Counted from the first letter of the stretch, positions 30,110-40,112 are shown. The stretch is 64,000 nucleotides of DNA from Marinobacter sp. F4206 (GCF_019392195.1 NZ_JAHXKI010000004.1:62001-126000), one strand, 5' to 3'. Notes: a model not told the origin generated them from the letters alone. Program-made: numbers and translations.

Positions 30110-32284
30110 TTGTCCAAATCTGTCTTTTTCGTAACCTGCCCAAAGGGAGTTGAATACCTGTTGGCGGACGAGCTCAGTACCTTCGGTCTGGAGCCGGTGC
30201 GCAATGCGCCGGCCGGCGTTTGGGCCGAAGGCACTCTGGAAGGGGGCTACCGGGTTTGCCTGTGGTCGCGTCTGGCAAACCGCATCATCCTGCATCTGGA
30301 TGAGATCGACGCCACCAGCGGCGATCAGCTCTACGATGGCGTGGTTCATATGGACTGGCAGCAGCATATTCCTGTTAACGGCAGTTTCAAGGTCACGTTT
30401 CTGGGCCAGAATGACGCTATTCGTAACACCCAGTACGGGGCCCAGCGGGTCAAGGACGGCATTGTCGACCGGTTCCGTGCGGGCGGTGGTCAGAGGCCTT
30501 CGGTGGATGCGAAAACGCCGGATGTGACGGTGTCTGCGCGAATGAATCGGGGCAGGTTGTCGCTGGGGGTCGATCTGAGTGGCCACAGTCTTCATATGCG
30601 GGGCTACCGGACCGAAAAAGGCGCCGCGCCGTTAAAGGAGAACCTGGCGGCCGCGCTGTTGATGCGGGCGGGCTGGCCCAGCCTGGCTCGTGAGGGCGGC
30701 GATTTTATTGATCCCATGTGCGGGTCGGGCACGCTCGTGATTGAGGCGGCGATGATGGCGCTGGATCTCGCACCGGGCCGCAAACAGGAGCGCTTCGGAT
30801 TTGAAAAATGGCCCGGCCACCAGCCGGAACTGTGGCTGTCGCTGCGTCAGGAAGCTGAGCGTCGAGCCCACGAGGGCAAACAGGGAACGGTTCCGAGAAT
30901 CGCGGGGTTTGACCAGGACAGCCGCGTGGTTGCGACCGCGCGAAATAATATCCAGCGGGCGGGGCTGGAGGGCCTGGTGCAGGTCGAGAGCTGCCCGTTG
31001 GCGGACCTCAGGCTTGAAGGAACCTGGTCATCAACGGGCCTGGTGTTGACAAACCCTCCTTACGGGGAGCGATTGAGCGAACGCCGCGAGCTGGGCGGGA
31101 TCTATCGCGCGCTTGGGGATGCGGTGAAACGCCTGGTGCCGGGCTGGCGACTCGGGGTGTTTACCGGTGCCCCGGAGTATGGCAAATCGATTGGCTTACG
31201 TAGCCACAAGCAGTATCGACTTTTCAACGGTAAGCTACCGGCGCAGTTGCTGTTGTTCGGGATCGACCAGGCCAGCGCCATGACCCCGCGCGAACCGGAT
31301 GTTCCCGGAGAGATCACACCGCGAATCGCGAACGAGGAGCGGGCGGCGATGTTGCGAAATCGTCTGAAGAAAAACCTGAAATCGATCGGGCAGTGGGCGC
31401 GAAAGCAGGGAATCGGTTGTTATCGTCTCTACGATGCCGATATGCCTGAGTTCGCCCTGGCCATCGATATGTACGAGGGTCGGGTCCATGTGCAGGAGTA
31501 TGCCGCGCCCAAGTCGGTGGATGAGCGCGCTGCCCGCGAGCGCCTGGCCGAGGCGCTGGCCATTATACCAGAGGCGCTGGGTATCGAGCGTGAGGCGATG
31601 GTGTGCAAGCAGCGTCAGCGCCAGGTTGGTACCAGCCAGTACGAGAAGCAGGCGGTGAGCGGCGAGTTTTTCCAGGTCCATGAACACGGTTGCGTGTTAA
31701 AGGTCAATCTGAAGGATTACCTCGACACGGGCCTGTTTCTGGATCACCGTCCGGTCCGGTACTGGATCCAGCAGCACGCCAGGGGCCAGCGTTTCCTTAA
31801 CCTGTTTTGTTACACCGGGGCAGCAACGGTTCATGCCGTGGTTGGCGGTGCGAGCCGGTCGCTGAGTCTGGACATGTCGAAAACCTATGTGCGTTGGGCA
31901 GAGGAAAACCTGGCTCTGAATGGAGCAGACCCGAAGCGTCACAGAGTAGAGCAGGCGGATTGCCTGACCTGGCTGGCGGCGAAACCAGCCCCGGATCAGC
32001 GCTTCGATATGATTTTCATGGACCCGCCGACGTTCTCCAATTCGGCGAGAATGGCAGGGGTGCTGGATATTCAGAAGGACCACAGCCGCCTCATCCGCCA
32101 GGCGATGCAGCGGCTCAATTCGGAGGGTTTGCTGATATTCTCCAACAACTTCCGGCGATTCAAGCTGGATGAAGCGCTGACATCCGAATTTGATGTGGAG
32201 GAGGTGAGTCGCAGTACTCTCGACAAGGATTTTCAGCGCAATGCCCGAATCCACCGGTGCTGGCACATCCGCCATCGCGGCTGA
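30110..32284 (+). CDS. rlmL: 23S rRNA methyltransferase RlmKL (m2G2445 and m7G2069)
   Basis: A fused two-domain rRNA methyltransferase of about 724 residues that modifies G2445 and G2069 in 23S rRNA during 50S assembly. The N-terminal half holds a THUMP domain (about 1-160) and a Rossmann methyltransferase with DPMCGSGTLVIEAA and the NPPYGERL catalytic motif; the C-terminal half is a second methyltransferase with NLFCYTGAATVHA and MDPPTFSNS. Three in-frame TTG codons lie near the start; AGGAG at 30099-30103 is spaced 6 bases from the TTG at 30110, so I take that one. E. coli RlmKL is 702 residues. Confidence 0.93.
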   Translation: MSKSVFFVTCPKGVEYLLADELSTFGLEPVRNAPAGVWAEGTLEGGYRVCLWSRLANRIILHLDEIDATSGDQLYDGVVHMDWQQHIPVNGSFKVTFLGQNDAIRNTQYGAQRVKDGIVDRFRAGGGQRPSVDAKTPDVTVSARMNRGRLSLGVDLSGHSLHMRGYRTEKGAAPLKENLAAALLMRAGWPSLAREGGDFIDPMCGSGTLVIEAAMMALDLAPGRKQERFGFEKWPGHQPELWLSLRQEAERRAHEGKQGTVPRIAGFDQDSRVVATARNNIQRAGLEGLVQVESCPLADLRLEGTWSSTGLVLTNPPYGERLSERRELGGIYRALGDAVKRLVPGWRLGVFTGAPEYGKSIGLRSHKQYRLFNGKLPAQLLLFGIDQASAMTPREPDVPGEITPRIANEERAAMLRNRLKKNLKSIGQWARKQGIGCYRLYDADMPEFALAIDMYEGRVHVQEYAAPKSVDERAARERLAEALAIIPEALGIEREAMVCKQRQRQVGTSQYEKQAVSGEFFQVHEHGCVLKVNLKDYLDTGLFLDHRPVRYWIQQHARGQRFLNLFCYTGAATVHAVVGGASRSLSLDMSKTYVRWAEENLALNGADPKRHRVEQADCLTWLAAKPAPDQRFDMIFMDPPTFSNSARMAGVLDIQKDHSRLIRQAMQRLNSEGLLIFSNNFRRFKLDEALTSEFDVEEVSRSTLDKDFQRNARIHRCWHIRHRG

Positions 32285-32287
32285 AGG

Positions 32288-32917
32288 CTAGAACTCGTAG
32301 CGTAACCCGCCGGAGAACTGGAACGTGTTGACCTCCGTTCCAGTGTCTTCGAACAGTTTGCCGCCCTCGAACACCAGGTAGGTGTTGTTCACTACTTCAA
32401 AGTCCAGGCCTGCCAGCCAGCTTACGCCAAAGCTGCTTTCCGGGAATTCATCCCTCAATTCGGGAAAATCTGACACGGCATCATCTGTTCGTAAGTCTGC
32501 GTCACCTTTGATGTAGGAAAATCCAAACTGGCCGTATAGGTTGGCGTAGTCCGTAATTGGGTAGTGCATGCCAATATACCAGCTAGCAAAGTGGTCAATG
32601 GCCAACGATGCATCGTTTGAGCGAAGTTCAGCGTCGCTAATCCCCACCCCCGCTCTGAACTCGGCGTGGAAAAGGTCTGTAAGGTGGCCTCCTACGACAA
32701 GTGAAGTCCCTGACCCCCAAGCATGTGTGTAGGTTGGAACCCGCCGATCATCAATTTCAACGATCTCTGTGACTGACCGATAATTAAACAGGGTGCCCAG
32801 AATCCCTACGTAGTGGAGGTCTTCCCGCGGAGTTTCTTGAGCGGATAAGGGCGGGGGCAACGTGACTGTTGCTGGAATGAGTATGGCAAGCAGGGACGTT
32901 CGCACAACCTTGTTCAT
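32288..32917 (-). CDS. Small outer-membrane beta-barrel protein
   Basis: A 209-residue exported protein with a signal peptide (about 1-26, ending LSAQ) and alternating hydrophobic/hydrophilic strands ending in a C-terminal aromatic residue, FSGGLRYEF, the classic outer-membrane insertion signal. The size and the pattern GVSWLAGLDFEVVNNTYLVFEGG suit an eight-stranded OmpA/OmpW-like barrel. It carries no peptidoglycan-binding domain. Its role is unknown. It is convergent with rlmKL, 3 bases apart. Confidence 0.8.
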   Translation of the reverse strand: MNKVVRTSLLAILIPATVTLPPPLSAQETPREDLHYVGILGTLFNYRSVTEIVEIDDRRVPTYTHAWGSGTSLVVGGHLTDLFHAEFRAGVGISDAELRSNDASLAIDHFASWYIGMHYPITDYANLYGQFGFSYIKGDADLRTDDAVSDFPELRDEFPESSFGVSWLAGLDFEVVNNTYLVFEGGKLFEDTGTEVNTFQFSGGLRYEF

Positions 32918-33025
32918 TATTATCGGGCTTCCTGACGTGAGCAGATACGGGCCTGATTCTGCCTTGCGTAACCGTTTGTTACGTCGACCCGTGTCACACT
33001 TCCCTGTGTCGGGCGAAGTCCGGAA

Positions 33026-33511
33026 TCAGTCTTCCTCGAACAGGCCTTCCTCGCGGGCCATCAGGAGCAGGGCGTAGACGCCGTTCTCCGGGAGTTGTGG
33101 CTCCAGTCCTTCGTCGATCATCAGTTGTCGACGGCGATCCTCCAGGGCGTCGCTGTCCAGTCCCGTGATGAGTTCGGTAATCGGTGCAATTTCGAAGGGC
33201 GGCTCCTGACTGATAGCGCTGAATATCTTGTCGACCAGGATCTCGTCCGGGTCCAGGCCATCGACGTACACGGTCTGGTCGGGCAGGTCTTCGTGGAGCT
33301 CTCGTGCCAACTCCAGCAAGGGTACCCCCTGTTCCTCCAGGTACCGGAGATCAAAATCGCCCAGATCCCCATCCTCGGGAAGCCAGTCGTCTTCGGGCGT
33401 GATGACTACGGTTTTCATGCGGCCATCCGCCAGTGACCAGGCCATCGCAATGGGAAAGAGGGCATCTTCGGTTTGGCAATACTCAATATCGAGAAATCTC
33501 GGTGCTTTCAC
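33026..33511 (-). CDS. Hypothetical acidic protein, possible DEDD-type exonuclease relative
   Basis: A 161-residue acidic protein translated from GTG with GGAG six bases upstream. The opening APRFLDIEYCQTEDALFPIAMAW resembles motif I of DEDD exonucleases (D-x-E after a hydrophobic strand, followed by an I/A-rich strand), seen here over residues 5-25, and VYVDGLDPDE could be motif II. The rest, including a Leu-rich C-terminus, is not recognised and I do not see a clean motif III. It may be a small RNase-H-fold protein that has lost catalysis. It is transcribed away from the M18 peptidase gene. Confidence 0.6.
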   Translation of the reverse strand: MKAPRFLDIEYCQTEDALFPIAMAWSLADGRMKTVVITPEDDWLPEDGDLGDFDLRYLEEQGVPLLELARELHEDLPDQTVYVDGLDPDEILVDKIFSAISQEPPFEIAPITELITGLDSDALEDRRRQLMIDEGLEPQLPENGVYALLLMAREEGLFEED

Positions 33512-33633
33512 GCTGAGCTCCGGTATTCAAAAGTAAGTGAGGGTCCGGTGTAAGGAATGTCCGTTGACCCGGTATGAGGCTTCAAGGCTTCATGCCATAC
33601 TGTTCCGGCAATTATCATTCAATCAGGGACATC

Positions 33634-34923
33634 ATGGAACACGCTGAATTTAACAAAGATTTGTTGAAGTTTCTGAACTCCTCGCCCACGCCCTGGCATG
33701 CCGTGGCCACCATGAAGGACCAACTGGATGCCGCCGGCTTTGCAGAGCTGGACGAGAAGGATGACTGGAGCCTGGCGCCTGGCCAGGGGTACTACGTCAT
33801 CCGGAACGGATCATCCATTGTCGCTTTTCGCACTGGCAATCGGGACGTCTCGACCTCTGGCATCCGGATGGTCGGAGCGCACACCGATAGCCCCTGCCTG
33901 AAAGTGAAGCCCAATCCCGAAGTGCGGCGCAAGGGCTTCTTCCAGCTGGGTGTCGAGGTATACGGCGGTGTCCTTTTGAACCCCTGGTTTGACCGAGATC
34001 TTTCCCTGGCCGGCCGGGTCACAGTTCTCGATGAGGACGGTGAAGTGCGCGACACTTTGCTGGACTTCGCCAAGCCCGTGGCTTTCATCCCCAGCCTGGC
34101 GATTCATCTTGATCGCGAAGCCAATAGCAACCGGACCGTGAACGCCCAGACGGATCTGCCGCCAGTCGTCATGCAGGTGCCGGAGAGCGATACCACGAGC
34201 TTTGCCGATTTGCTACGCCAGCAAATTGCCACTGAATCGGGCATGAAGGTGCGCAAGGTTCTGGCGTACGAGCTGAGCTTCTATGACGCCAGGGAAGCCT
34301 ATTTTGTCGGGCTGCGGGACGAGTTCATCGCGTCCGCCCGGCTTGATAACCTGTTGAGCTGCTATATCGGTCTTCAGTCTCTGCTGAGTGCCTCCGGTGA
34401 CGAGGCGGCTTTGCTTGTGTGTAACGACCACGAGGAAGTTGGCAGCATGTCTGCTGAGGGAGCCCAGGGGCCGTTCCTGACGTCCGTTCTGGAGCGCTGG
34501 TGTGGGCCTGGAAAATCTCGGGCGATTGCCCGTTCCATGATGATCTCAGCAGATAACGCTCACGGCATCCACCCCAACTACATGGACAGGCATGACGAAA
34601 ACCATGGCCCGCTGCTGAACGAAGGGCCTGTGATCAAGGTCAATCATAACCAGCGTTACGCGACCAACAGTCGGTCTGCCGCGGTTTACCGTCACATCAG
34701 CGATGAGCTGGGGCTGCCGCACCAGACCTTCGTTGTACGCAGTGATATGGGCTGTGGCAGTACCATTGGCCCGCTGACCGCTGGCAATCTCGGGGTGACC
34801 ACACTCGACATTGGTGTGCCCCAATTCGGAATGCATTCAATTCGGGAGCTCATCGGCACCGAAGATGGCTATACTTTATTTCGGGTGCTGACCGAATTCA
34901 TGCAGCGTGCTCGGGTTTTGTGA
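33634..34923 (+). CDS. apeB: M18 family aminopeptidase
   Basis: A zinc-dependent cytosolic aminopeptidase of about 429 residues that removes N-terminal, often acidic, residues from peptides. Metal ligand segments are visible: [15 protein letters not shown] near the N-terminus, [18 protein letters not shown] in the middle, [12 protein letters not shown], and a final [12 protein letters not shown] with the conserved His. The ATG at 33634 has AGGGA upstream; the frame remains open to 33574 without a ribosome site. It is followed by an intrinsic terminator-like hairpin and the second tRNA-Asn. Confidence 0.93.
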   Translation: MEHAEFNKDLLKFLNSSPTPWHAVATMKDQLDAAGFAELDEKDDWSLAPGQGYYVIRNGSSIVAFRTGNRDVSTSGIRMVGAHTDSPCLKVKPNPEVRRKGFFQLGVEVYGGVLLNPWFDRDLSLAGRVTVLDEDGEVRDTLLDFAKPVAFIPSLAIHLDREANSNRTVNAQTDLPPVVMQVPESDTTSFADLLRQQIATESGMKVRKVLAYELSFYDAREAYFVGLRDEFIASARLDNLLSCYIGLQSLLSASGDEAALLVCNDHEEVGSMSAEGAQGPFLTSVLERWCGPGKSRAIARSMMISADNAHGIHPNYMDRHDENHGPLLNEGPVIKVNHNQRYATNSRSAAVYRHISDELGLPHQTFVVRSDMGCGSTIGPLTAGNLGVTTLDIGVPQFGMHSIRELIGTEDGYTLFRVLTEFMQRARVL

Positions 34924-34936
34924 ACTGTAGAACGAA

Positions 34937-34969
34937 AAATGCCGCTGCTTCGTATGAAGTAGCGGCATT
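34937..34969. terminator. Hairpin terminator between apeB and tRNA-Asn
   Basis: AATGCCGCTGCTTC pairs with GAAGTAGCGGCATT around a short GTAT loop (one G-T pair), with AAAAA ahead of it. It lies between apeB and the minus-strand tRNA and can serve both; the same kind of hairpin precedes the first tRNA-Asn copy. Confidence 0.75.
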
Positions 34970-34979
34970 CCGGAATAAG

Positions 34980-35055
34980 TGGCTCCCCGAGCTGGGCTCG
35001 AACCAGCGACAAACGGATTAACAGTCCGTTGCTCTACCAACTGAGCTATCGGGGA
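34980..35055 (-). tRNA. tRNA-Asn (anticodon GTT), second copy
   Basis: The 76-base gene is identical to the one at 20361-20436, with anticodon GTT and an encoded CCA. Flanks differ except for the promoter elements and a downstream hairpin, so it is a dispersed duplicate and not part of a tandem array. Confidence 0.97.
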
Positions 35056-35075
35056 ACAGCATCAAAGTGGCGCGC

Positions 35076-35104
35076 ATATTAAGTGCTTTGATGGGCCGGG
35101 TCAA
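35076..35104 (-). promoter_or_regulatory. Sigma-70 promoter of tRNA-Asn (second copy)
   Basis: On the minus strand TTGACC (35099-35104), 17 bases, TAATAT (35076-35081), then a GCGCGC discriminator. It is the same layout as at the first copy although the spacer sequence is different, so the promoter elements have been kept by selection. Confidence 0.85.
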
Positions 35105-35178
35105 CCCCCTGAATTAGAAGGTTAAAAATTGTACGGAAGTCAGTGCTCAGCTGTGCATAGTAACAGGGAGGTGTTGTT

Positions 35179-36183
35179 ATGACCGCTTTTGAATCCGCCC
35201 CTCATCCCTTGCCCGCCAACCTCAGGCCGGAGCGATTGCGGTATGCCCCGCCGCCCTGGCTGCGAAATGGCCATGTTCAATCCATCTGGCCAACGCTCTT
35301 TCGCAAGGTCGATATGATCCTGCCTCAGGCCGAAGTCCTGCCGACGGATGATGATGACGAACTCCACCTGGACTGGTATCGGCAGGGCAGTGATCGCCTG
35401 GCCATCGTGTCTCACGGTCTGGAAGGGCACAGTCGACGGCCTTACGTGTTGGGTCTGACCCGCGCACTGTTAAGTGCCGGCTGGGATGTGCTCGCCTGGA
35501 ACTACCGTTCCTGCGGAGGCGTTATGAATCGGCAGCCCCGGTTTTACCACAGTGGCGCCACGGGTGATCTGGAACGGGTGATCCGGCATGGTCTCGAGAA
35601 TACCTACAGCCGGCTCTTTCTATCCGGGTTCAGTATGGGCGGCAATCTTACCCTGTTGTACCTGGGAGAGCAGGGAGAGCGGGTCGATAGCCGGATCTGC
35701 GGCGCGGTCACCTACTCGGTACCCTGCGATCTGGCCGGCAGTGCGGAAGTGCTGTCCCGCCCCAGCAGAAAGATTTACATGCAGCGGTTCTTGAAGGATC
35801 TTCATGGGAAAATGAAGGAAAAAGCGGAAAAGTTCCCTGATATGATCGATATTTCCGGTTTTGAATCGATTCGGAATTTCCGCCAGTTTGATGACCGATA
35901 CACCGCACCCCTGCATGGTTTTCGGGACGCTTCGGATTACTGGGCGCAAGCCTCGGCTCTGGGCCGCTTGCGGGATATTCGGGTACCGGCCCTGATGGTT
36001 AATGCCGCCGATGACCCGTTTTTATCCGAGCGGTGTTTTCCCGAATCACGCAAAGTGCTCGGCGCCCACGTCCGCATCGAAGCGCCGCGCTGGGGCGGAC
36101 ACGTGGGATTCGTCGAACATGCCAGAGATGGCTATTACTGGTCCGAGCGCCGGGCTATTGCATTCCTTCAGGGGTCTATTTAA
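35179..36183 (+). CDS. YheT-family alpha/beta hydrolase
   Basis: A 334-residue alpha/beta hydrolase of the YheT/EMB8 family. The start WLRNGHVQSIWPTLFRK is typical of the family, the oxyanion region is VSHGLEGHSRRPY, the nucleophile is Ser152 in LSGFSMGGNL, the acid lies in NAADDPFLSE and the His in WGGHVGFVEH. Members have esterase activity on short esters, but the natural substrate is unknown. It stands alone between the tRNA and convergent tesA, 23 bases away. Confidence 0.9.
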   Translation: MTAFESAPHPLPANLRPERLRYAPPPWLRNGHVQSIWPTLFRKVDMILPQAEVLPTDDDDELHLDWYRQGSDRLAIVSHGLEGHSRRPYVLGLTRALLSAGWDVLAWNYRSCGGVMNRQPRFYHSGATGDLERVIRHGLENTYSRLFLSGFSMGGNLTLLYLGEQGERVDSRICGAVTYSVPCDLAGSAEVLSRPSRKIYMQRFLKDLHGKMKEKAEKFPDMIDISGFESIRNFRQFDDRYTAPLHGFRDASDYWAQASALGRLRDIRVPALMVNAADDPFLSERCFPESRKVLGAHVRIEAPRWGGHVGFVEHARDGYYWSERRAIAFLQGSI

Positions 36184-36206
36184 GCCGGCATACGGACAGG
36201 CGGTGT

Positions 36207-36842
36207 TCATTCGAGGCTTTGCTTGAGGACTGGCCAGATATTGTCGAGAAGTTTGGGCTGCGCCGCCTCCGAAGGATGGATGCCATCGTCCTGCATCAGC
36301 CCGTCCTCGTCGTAAATTCCCTGCAAAAAGAAGGGAACCAGCGCGGTGTCGTATCGGTCCGACAGTTTCGGAAAGATATCCGCAAACATCTGGGTGTAAC
36401 GCTGACCATAATTGGGCGGGATCTGCATGCCCACGAGCACCGTGCGGGCGCCGCTTTCCTGAACCCGGGTGATCATGTCCGCGAGGTTGGATTCGATAAC
36501 ATTGGGGGGAAATCCGCGGAGGCCGTCGTTACCACCGAGCTCGATAACCACCACATCCGGATTGTTCTCCTTGAGCAATTCCGGCAGTCGCCTGGCACCT
36601 CCGTCCGTGGTTTCACCGCTGATGCTGGCATTGACAACCTGCCACTGGGAGAGCCCGTTCCGATTCAGTCGTTCCCTCAGCAACTCCACCCAGGCACGCT
36701 CTGACGGCACGCCATAGGCGGCACTGAGGCTGTCGCCCATGATCAGCAAGGTATTCTGGTTAGCCAATGCCGGGGCCGAAAGCCAGGCCAGTACGACGAA
36801 AAGGATTGATCTGACGGTCAGTTGTGCCGTATTCATAGACAA
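36207..36842 (-). CDS. tesA: SGNH lysophospholipase / arylesterase (TesA-like)
   Basis: A periplasmic multifunctional esterase of 211 residues (thioesterase I/protease I/lysophospholipase L1 family). A signal peptide (about 1-28, ending PALA) is followed by block I LLIMGDSLSAAYG with Ser38, block II glycine in ASISGETTDGG, block III GGNDGLRG (Asn) and block V DDGIHPSEAAQ with the catalytic Asp and His. Cysteines are absent. It is divergent from the ABC ATPase gene, exactly the tesA-ybbA-ybbP arrangement of E. coli. Confidence 0.93.
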   Translation of the reverse strand: MSMNTAQLTVRSILFVVLAWLSAPALANQNTLLIMGDSLSAAYGVPSERAWVELLRERLNRNGLSQWQVVNASISGETTDGGARRLPELLKENNPDVVVIELGGNDGLRGFPPNVIESNLADMITRVQESGARTVLVGMQIPPNYGQRYTQMFADIFPKLSDRYDTALVPFFLQGIYDEDGLMQDDGIHPSEAAQPKLLDNIWPVLKQSLE

Positions 36843-36889
36843 TTCGTTTACCCTAATTCAGATTATTAACCTCAGGATCGAGAGCTTCC

Positions 36890-37618
36890 GTGAACCAGAT
36901 GACTGATTTCAACTCCGACCGCCGACAACCCATGTTGCGAGTGGAGAACCTGACTCACCGGGTCAGCCTGGAAACCGATACGTTGACGATCTTGCAGGGG
37001 GTCAGTCTGGAAATCAATCGGGGAGAGTCTGTAGCCATTGTCGGCCGCTCCGGATCAGGCAAGACCACCTTGCTCGGGCTGTTAGCCGGCCTGGACACGC
37101 CCAGTGACGGGACAGTCGAGCTGGATGGTTCCATCATCAGCAAGCTCACCGAAGACGAGCGGGCGAAACTCCGCTCCCGCCGGGTAGGCTTCGTTTTCCA
37201 GTCGTTCCAGTTGCTGCCGGCGCTTACTGCCCTGGAAAACGTCATGCTGCCCCTGGAGCTGGCGGGCATGGAAACGCCCGAAAGCCGGGCGCGGGAACTC
37301 TTGGAGCGAGTAGGGCTGGGGGAACGTCTCAAACATACCCCACGCCAGTTGTCCGGTGGTGAGCAGCAGCGGGTTGCCATTGCCCGGGCATTTGCCTCCG
37401 ATCCGGCGATTCTGTTTGCCGATGAGCCGACAGGTAATCTTGATAACCGGACCGGTCAGTCCGTCTCGGACCTGTTGATGGAGCTGAACCGGGAGCAAGG
37501 CACCACGTTGGTCATGGTGACCCACGATGAGCATCTGGCTGCCCGGTGTGGCCGTCAGTTCCATATTGAAGCAGGCATCCTGACTGAGCCGGAAGCGGCC
37601 CGGGCGGGGGCTGACTGA
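36890..37618 (+). CDS. ybbA: LolD/MacB-type ABC transporter ATPase (YbbA)
   Basis: A 242-residue ABC ATPase of the lipoprotein/macrolide exporter class. Walker [11 protein letters not shown] is at 51-60, the signature is [14 protein letters not shown] and Walker B is [13 protein letters not shown] place the start at GTG 36890, with GAGAG five bases upstream; ATG 36899 is an alternative. Its stop overlaps the permease ATG (TGATGG), so the two subunits are made together. Such ATPases power mechanotransmission, moving a substrate from or through the periplasm without carrying it through the membrane. Confidence 0.92.
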   Translation: MNQMTDFNSDRRQPMLRVENLTHRVSLETDTLTILQGVSLEINRGESVAIVGRSGSGKTTLLGLLAGLDTPSDGTVELDGSIISKLTEDERAKLRSRRVGFVFQSFQLLPALTALENVMLPLELAGMETPESRARELLERVGLGERLKHTPRQLSGGEQQRVAIARAFASDPAILFADEPTGNLDNRTGQSVSDLLMELNREQGTTLVMVTHDEHLAARCGRQFHIEAGILTEPEAARAGAD

Positions 37619-40104
37619 TGGCGGCTGCAAGCAAGTTGATGTCGGTTCGCCGCGACTGGCGAGAGCGGGATGTGCGGGTGGTACTGGCTGCATTGATTAT
37701 CGCCGTCGCCACCGTGGCGACCATTGCCCTGTTCGCCAGCCAGTTGCAGCGCACTCTTGTGTCGTCTGCCAGCTCTTTCCTCGCTGCCGACCGGCAACTG
37801 GAGGCGGAGAATGGTCGGGAAATTCCCGGAGAGTGGCTGACCGAGGCACGGTCCAGGGGGTTGGAAACGGGGCGCATGGTTGAGTTCTCCACCATGGTCT
37901 TCGGCAGCGGTGGTTTTCAGCTGGTTTCGGTGAAGGCGGTCAGCAACGAGTATCCTCTGCGGGGTGAAATTGAGGTTCAGGAGAGTCCGGAGGGCCCGAG
38001 AAATCTGGTGGGCTCCGGCCCGGAACCTGGTGAGGTCTGGATTAATCCGCGATTGTTGCGCCTGCTTGAGCTGAACATCGGCGACTCGTTGGAGGTGGGT
38101 AACCGGAATCTTAAGGTGTCGGGCCTGTTGATTCGCGAACCGGATGGTGGCTTTCGGCTCTCCTCGTTGGCGCCCCGGGTCATGATGCATGTGGATGACG
38201 TCGCCTCTACCGGTGTGATCCAGGAGGGCAGCCGGGTCGAGTATGTCTATCTGTATGCCGGTGATGAGAGAGCGATTGAAGGCTATTACCAGTGGTTGCA
38301 GCCGCGCCTCGAACCCAGCCACGAGTGGGAAGGCGTGCGGGACGGGGAGACCTTCTCAAGATCCCTCGAGCGCGCCGAGCGATTCCTGTTGCTTGGTGGC
38401 AGTCTTGCCGTGTTGTTGGCGGCGGTGGCCGTGGCTGTGGCGAGCCGGCAGTATGCGCTGTCCCAGCGTGACACCGTTGCCCTGTTGAAAACCCTGGGGG
38501 TCCGCAGCCAGGGTATTGGTAAGCTGTACCTCCGTCGCCTGGCGCTGTGGGGCATTACTGGTGTTCTCGGGGGGCTGTTGGTTGCCTTGCCCCTTTTCTG
38601 GTTGCTGACCCGGTTGCTCAGTAATGTGCTCGAGCGGCCAGTCGAGTTTCACCTTGATCCGTCCGCCCTGGCGCCTGCTTTGCTGACGGCACTGGTCTCG
38701 CTATTTGCCTTTGCTTATCCACCCATTCGCCGGCTGCGAGCTGTTCCTGCAATGCGGGTCCTGCGCAGCCAACCCGGCGAAGGAGGGCGCGAAGCCCTGC
38801 CGGACATTGCGGTTGCGATTGTTGCGGTCTTTGGACTGGTTTGGCTATACGCAGGCGAACTGAGCCTGGTGCTGGCATTGCTGGGTGGGCTGGCGCTGTT
38901 GCTGGGAGCTCTGGGCTTATTGGGTTGGCTGCTGGTTGCCACCCTTCGCAAGGTTCGGGGTGGAGGCAACGCCTGGCGCCTTGCGCTTGTGGGGCTTTAC
39001 CGGCATCGTCGCGCGAGTCTCTCACAGATGGCCGTGTTTGCAATGACGCTCATGTTGGCGGCCACCCTGGTTCTGGTTCGCAGTTCGCTGTTGGACGACT
39101 GGCAGGCCCAGCTTCCCCAGGACGCCCCAAATCACTTTCTGATCAATATAGCCCCCGACACGGTTGAGGAGGTCAGCGCATTCTGGCAGGACCGTGGTCA
39201 GCCCCTGAACCAGCTGTACCCGATGGTCCGTGGGCGGCTGACCGAACTGAACGGACGACCGGTAAAGGAGGCGGTGAGCAAGGACGAGCGGGTTGGCGCC
39301 TTGAACCGAGAACTGAATCTGACCTGGATGTCATCCCTGCCAGCGGATAACGAAATCATTCAGGGCCAGTGGTTTGATCCCGGTCAGAGGCGGGGCGTGT
39401 CGGTGGAGGCGGAGCTGGCCGAAAGGCTTGGTCTGGTTCTGGGAGACCGGCTGACCTTCACCATTGGTTCCGAGAAGGTGACCGAATCGATCACCAGCAT
39501 CCGGACGGTCCAATGGGACAGCATGAAGCCCAATTTCTATATGGCGTTTCCGCCGAATGGTGGTCTGACGGAAATGCCTGCAACCTGGATTACGAGTTTT
39601 TACCTGCCACCGGAAAAGAAAACCGCGCTGAACGATTTTTCCAGGCAGTTTCCGACTATTTCGGTGCTGGAGATCGACCATATCATTGAGCGCATCCAGC
39701 AGATTGTTCGTCAGGTTACCCAGGCAATTGAAGCGATTCTGGCTCTGATTCTCGCTGCCGCACTGGTGGTGATGGCGGCGGTTGTCAGCGCCACGTTGCG
39801 GGATCGCCAGAGGGAAGGGGCCTTGCTGCGAACGCTGGGTGGACGCCAGTCCTTACTGGTTCGTAGCACCATGCTGGAGTTCGCCCTTCTCGGTGGCTTT
39901 GCCGGGGTGCTGGGCGTGGTCGCAGCGGAAGCTGCAGTATGGGCACTTCAATTCAGGATGTTCGAAGGGACGTTCAGCTGGCACTGGCAGGTGGTGCTGC
40001 CCGTTCCGCTTGTCAGTGCGGTGGTTCTTGCACTGTTTGGGCGATGGCAGCTGCGCCCCGTGCTGAGTGTATCGCCCATGCTTCTGTTGCGTCGGTTGGA
40101 GTGA
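37618..40104 (+). CDS. ybbP: Large FtsX-domain ABC permease (YbbP)
   Basis: An 828-residue permease with two FtsX-like membrane modules. One transmembrane helix is near residues 22-42, then a periplasmic domain, a cluster of helices at about 265-365 and again near 395-445, a second long periplasmic domain, and three C-terminal helices (about 700-815). This ten-helix YbbP layout differs from the four-helix MacB form. It overlaps its ATPase gene. Substrate is not known; association with TesA suggests lipid or lysophospholipid handling at the envelope, which is inference. Confidence 0.88.
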   Translation: MAAASKLMSVRRDWRERDVRVVLAALIIAVATVATIALFASQLQRTLVSSASSFLAADRQLEAENGREIPGEWLTEARSRGLETGRMVEFSTMVFGSGGFQLVSVKAVSNEYPLRGEIEVQESPEGPRNLVGSGPEPGEVWINPRLLRLLELNIGDSLEVGNRNLKVSGLLIREPDGGFRLSSLAPRVMMHVDDVASTGVIQEGSRVEYVYLYAGDERAIEGYYQWLQPRLEPSHEWEGVRDGETFSRSLERAERFLLLGGSLAVLLAAVAVAVASRQYALSQRDTVALLKTLGVRSQGIGKLYLRRLALWGITGVLGGLLVALPLFWLLTRLLSNVLERPVEFHLDPSALAPALLTALVSLFAFAYPPIRRLRAVPAMRVLRSQPGEGGREALPDIAVAIVAVFGLVWLYAGELSLVLALLGGLALLLGALGLLGWLLVATLRKVRGGGNAWRLALVGLYRHRRASLSQMAVFAMTLMLAATLVLVRSSLLDDWQAQLPQDAPNHFLINIAPDTVEEVSAFWQDRGQPLNQLYPMVRGRLTELNGRPVKEAVSKDERVGALNRELNLTWMSSLPADNEIIQGQWFDPGQRRGVSVEAELAERLGLVLGDRLTFTIGSEKVTESITSIRTVQWDSMKPNFYMAFPPNGGLTEMPATWITSFYLPPEKKTALNDFSRQFPTISVLEIDHIIERIQQIVRQVTQAIEAILALILAAALVVMAAVVSATLRDRQREGALLRTLGGRQSLLVRSTMLEFALLGGFAGVLGVVAAEAAVWALQFRMFEGTFSWHWQVVLPVPLVSAVVLALFGRWQLRPVLSVSPMLLLRRLE

Positions 40105-40112
40105 GGTGGAGC

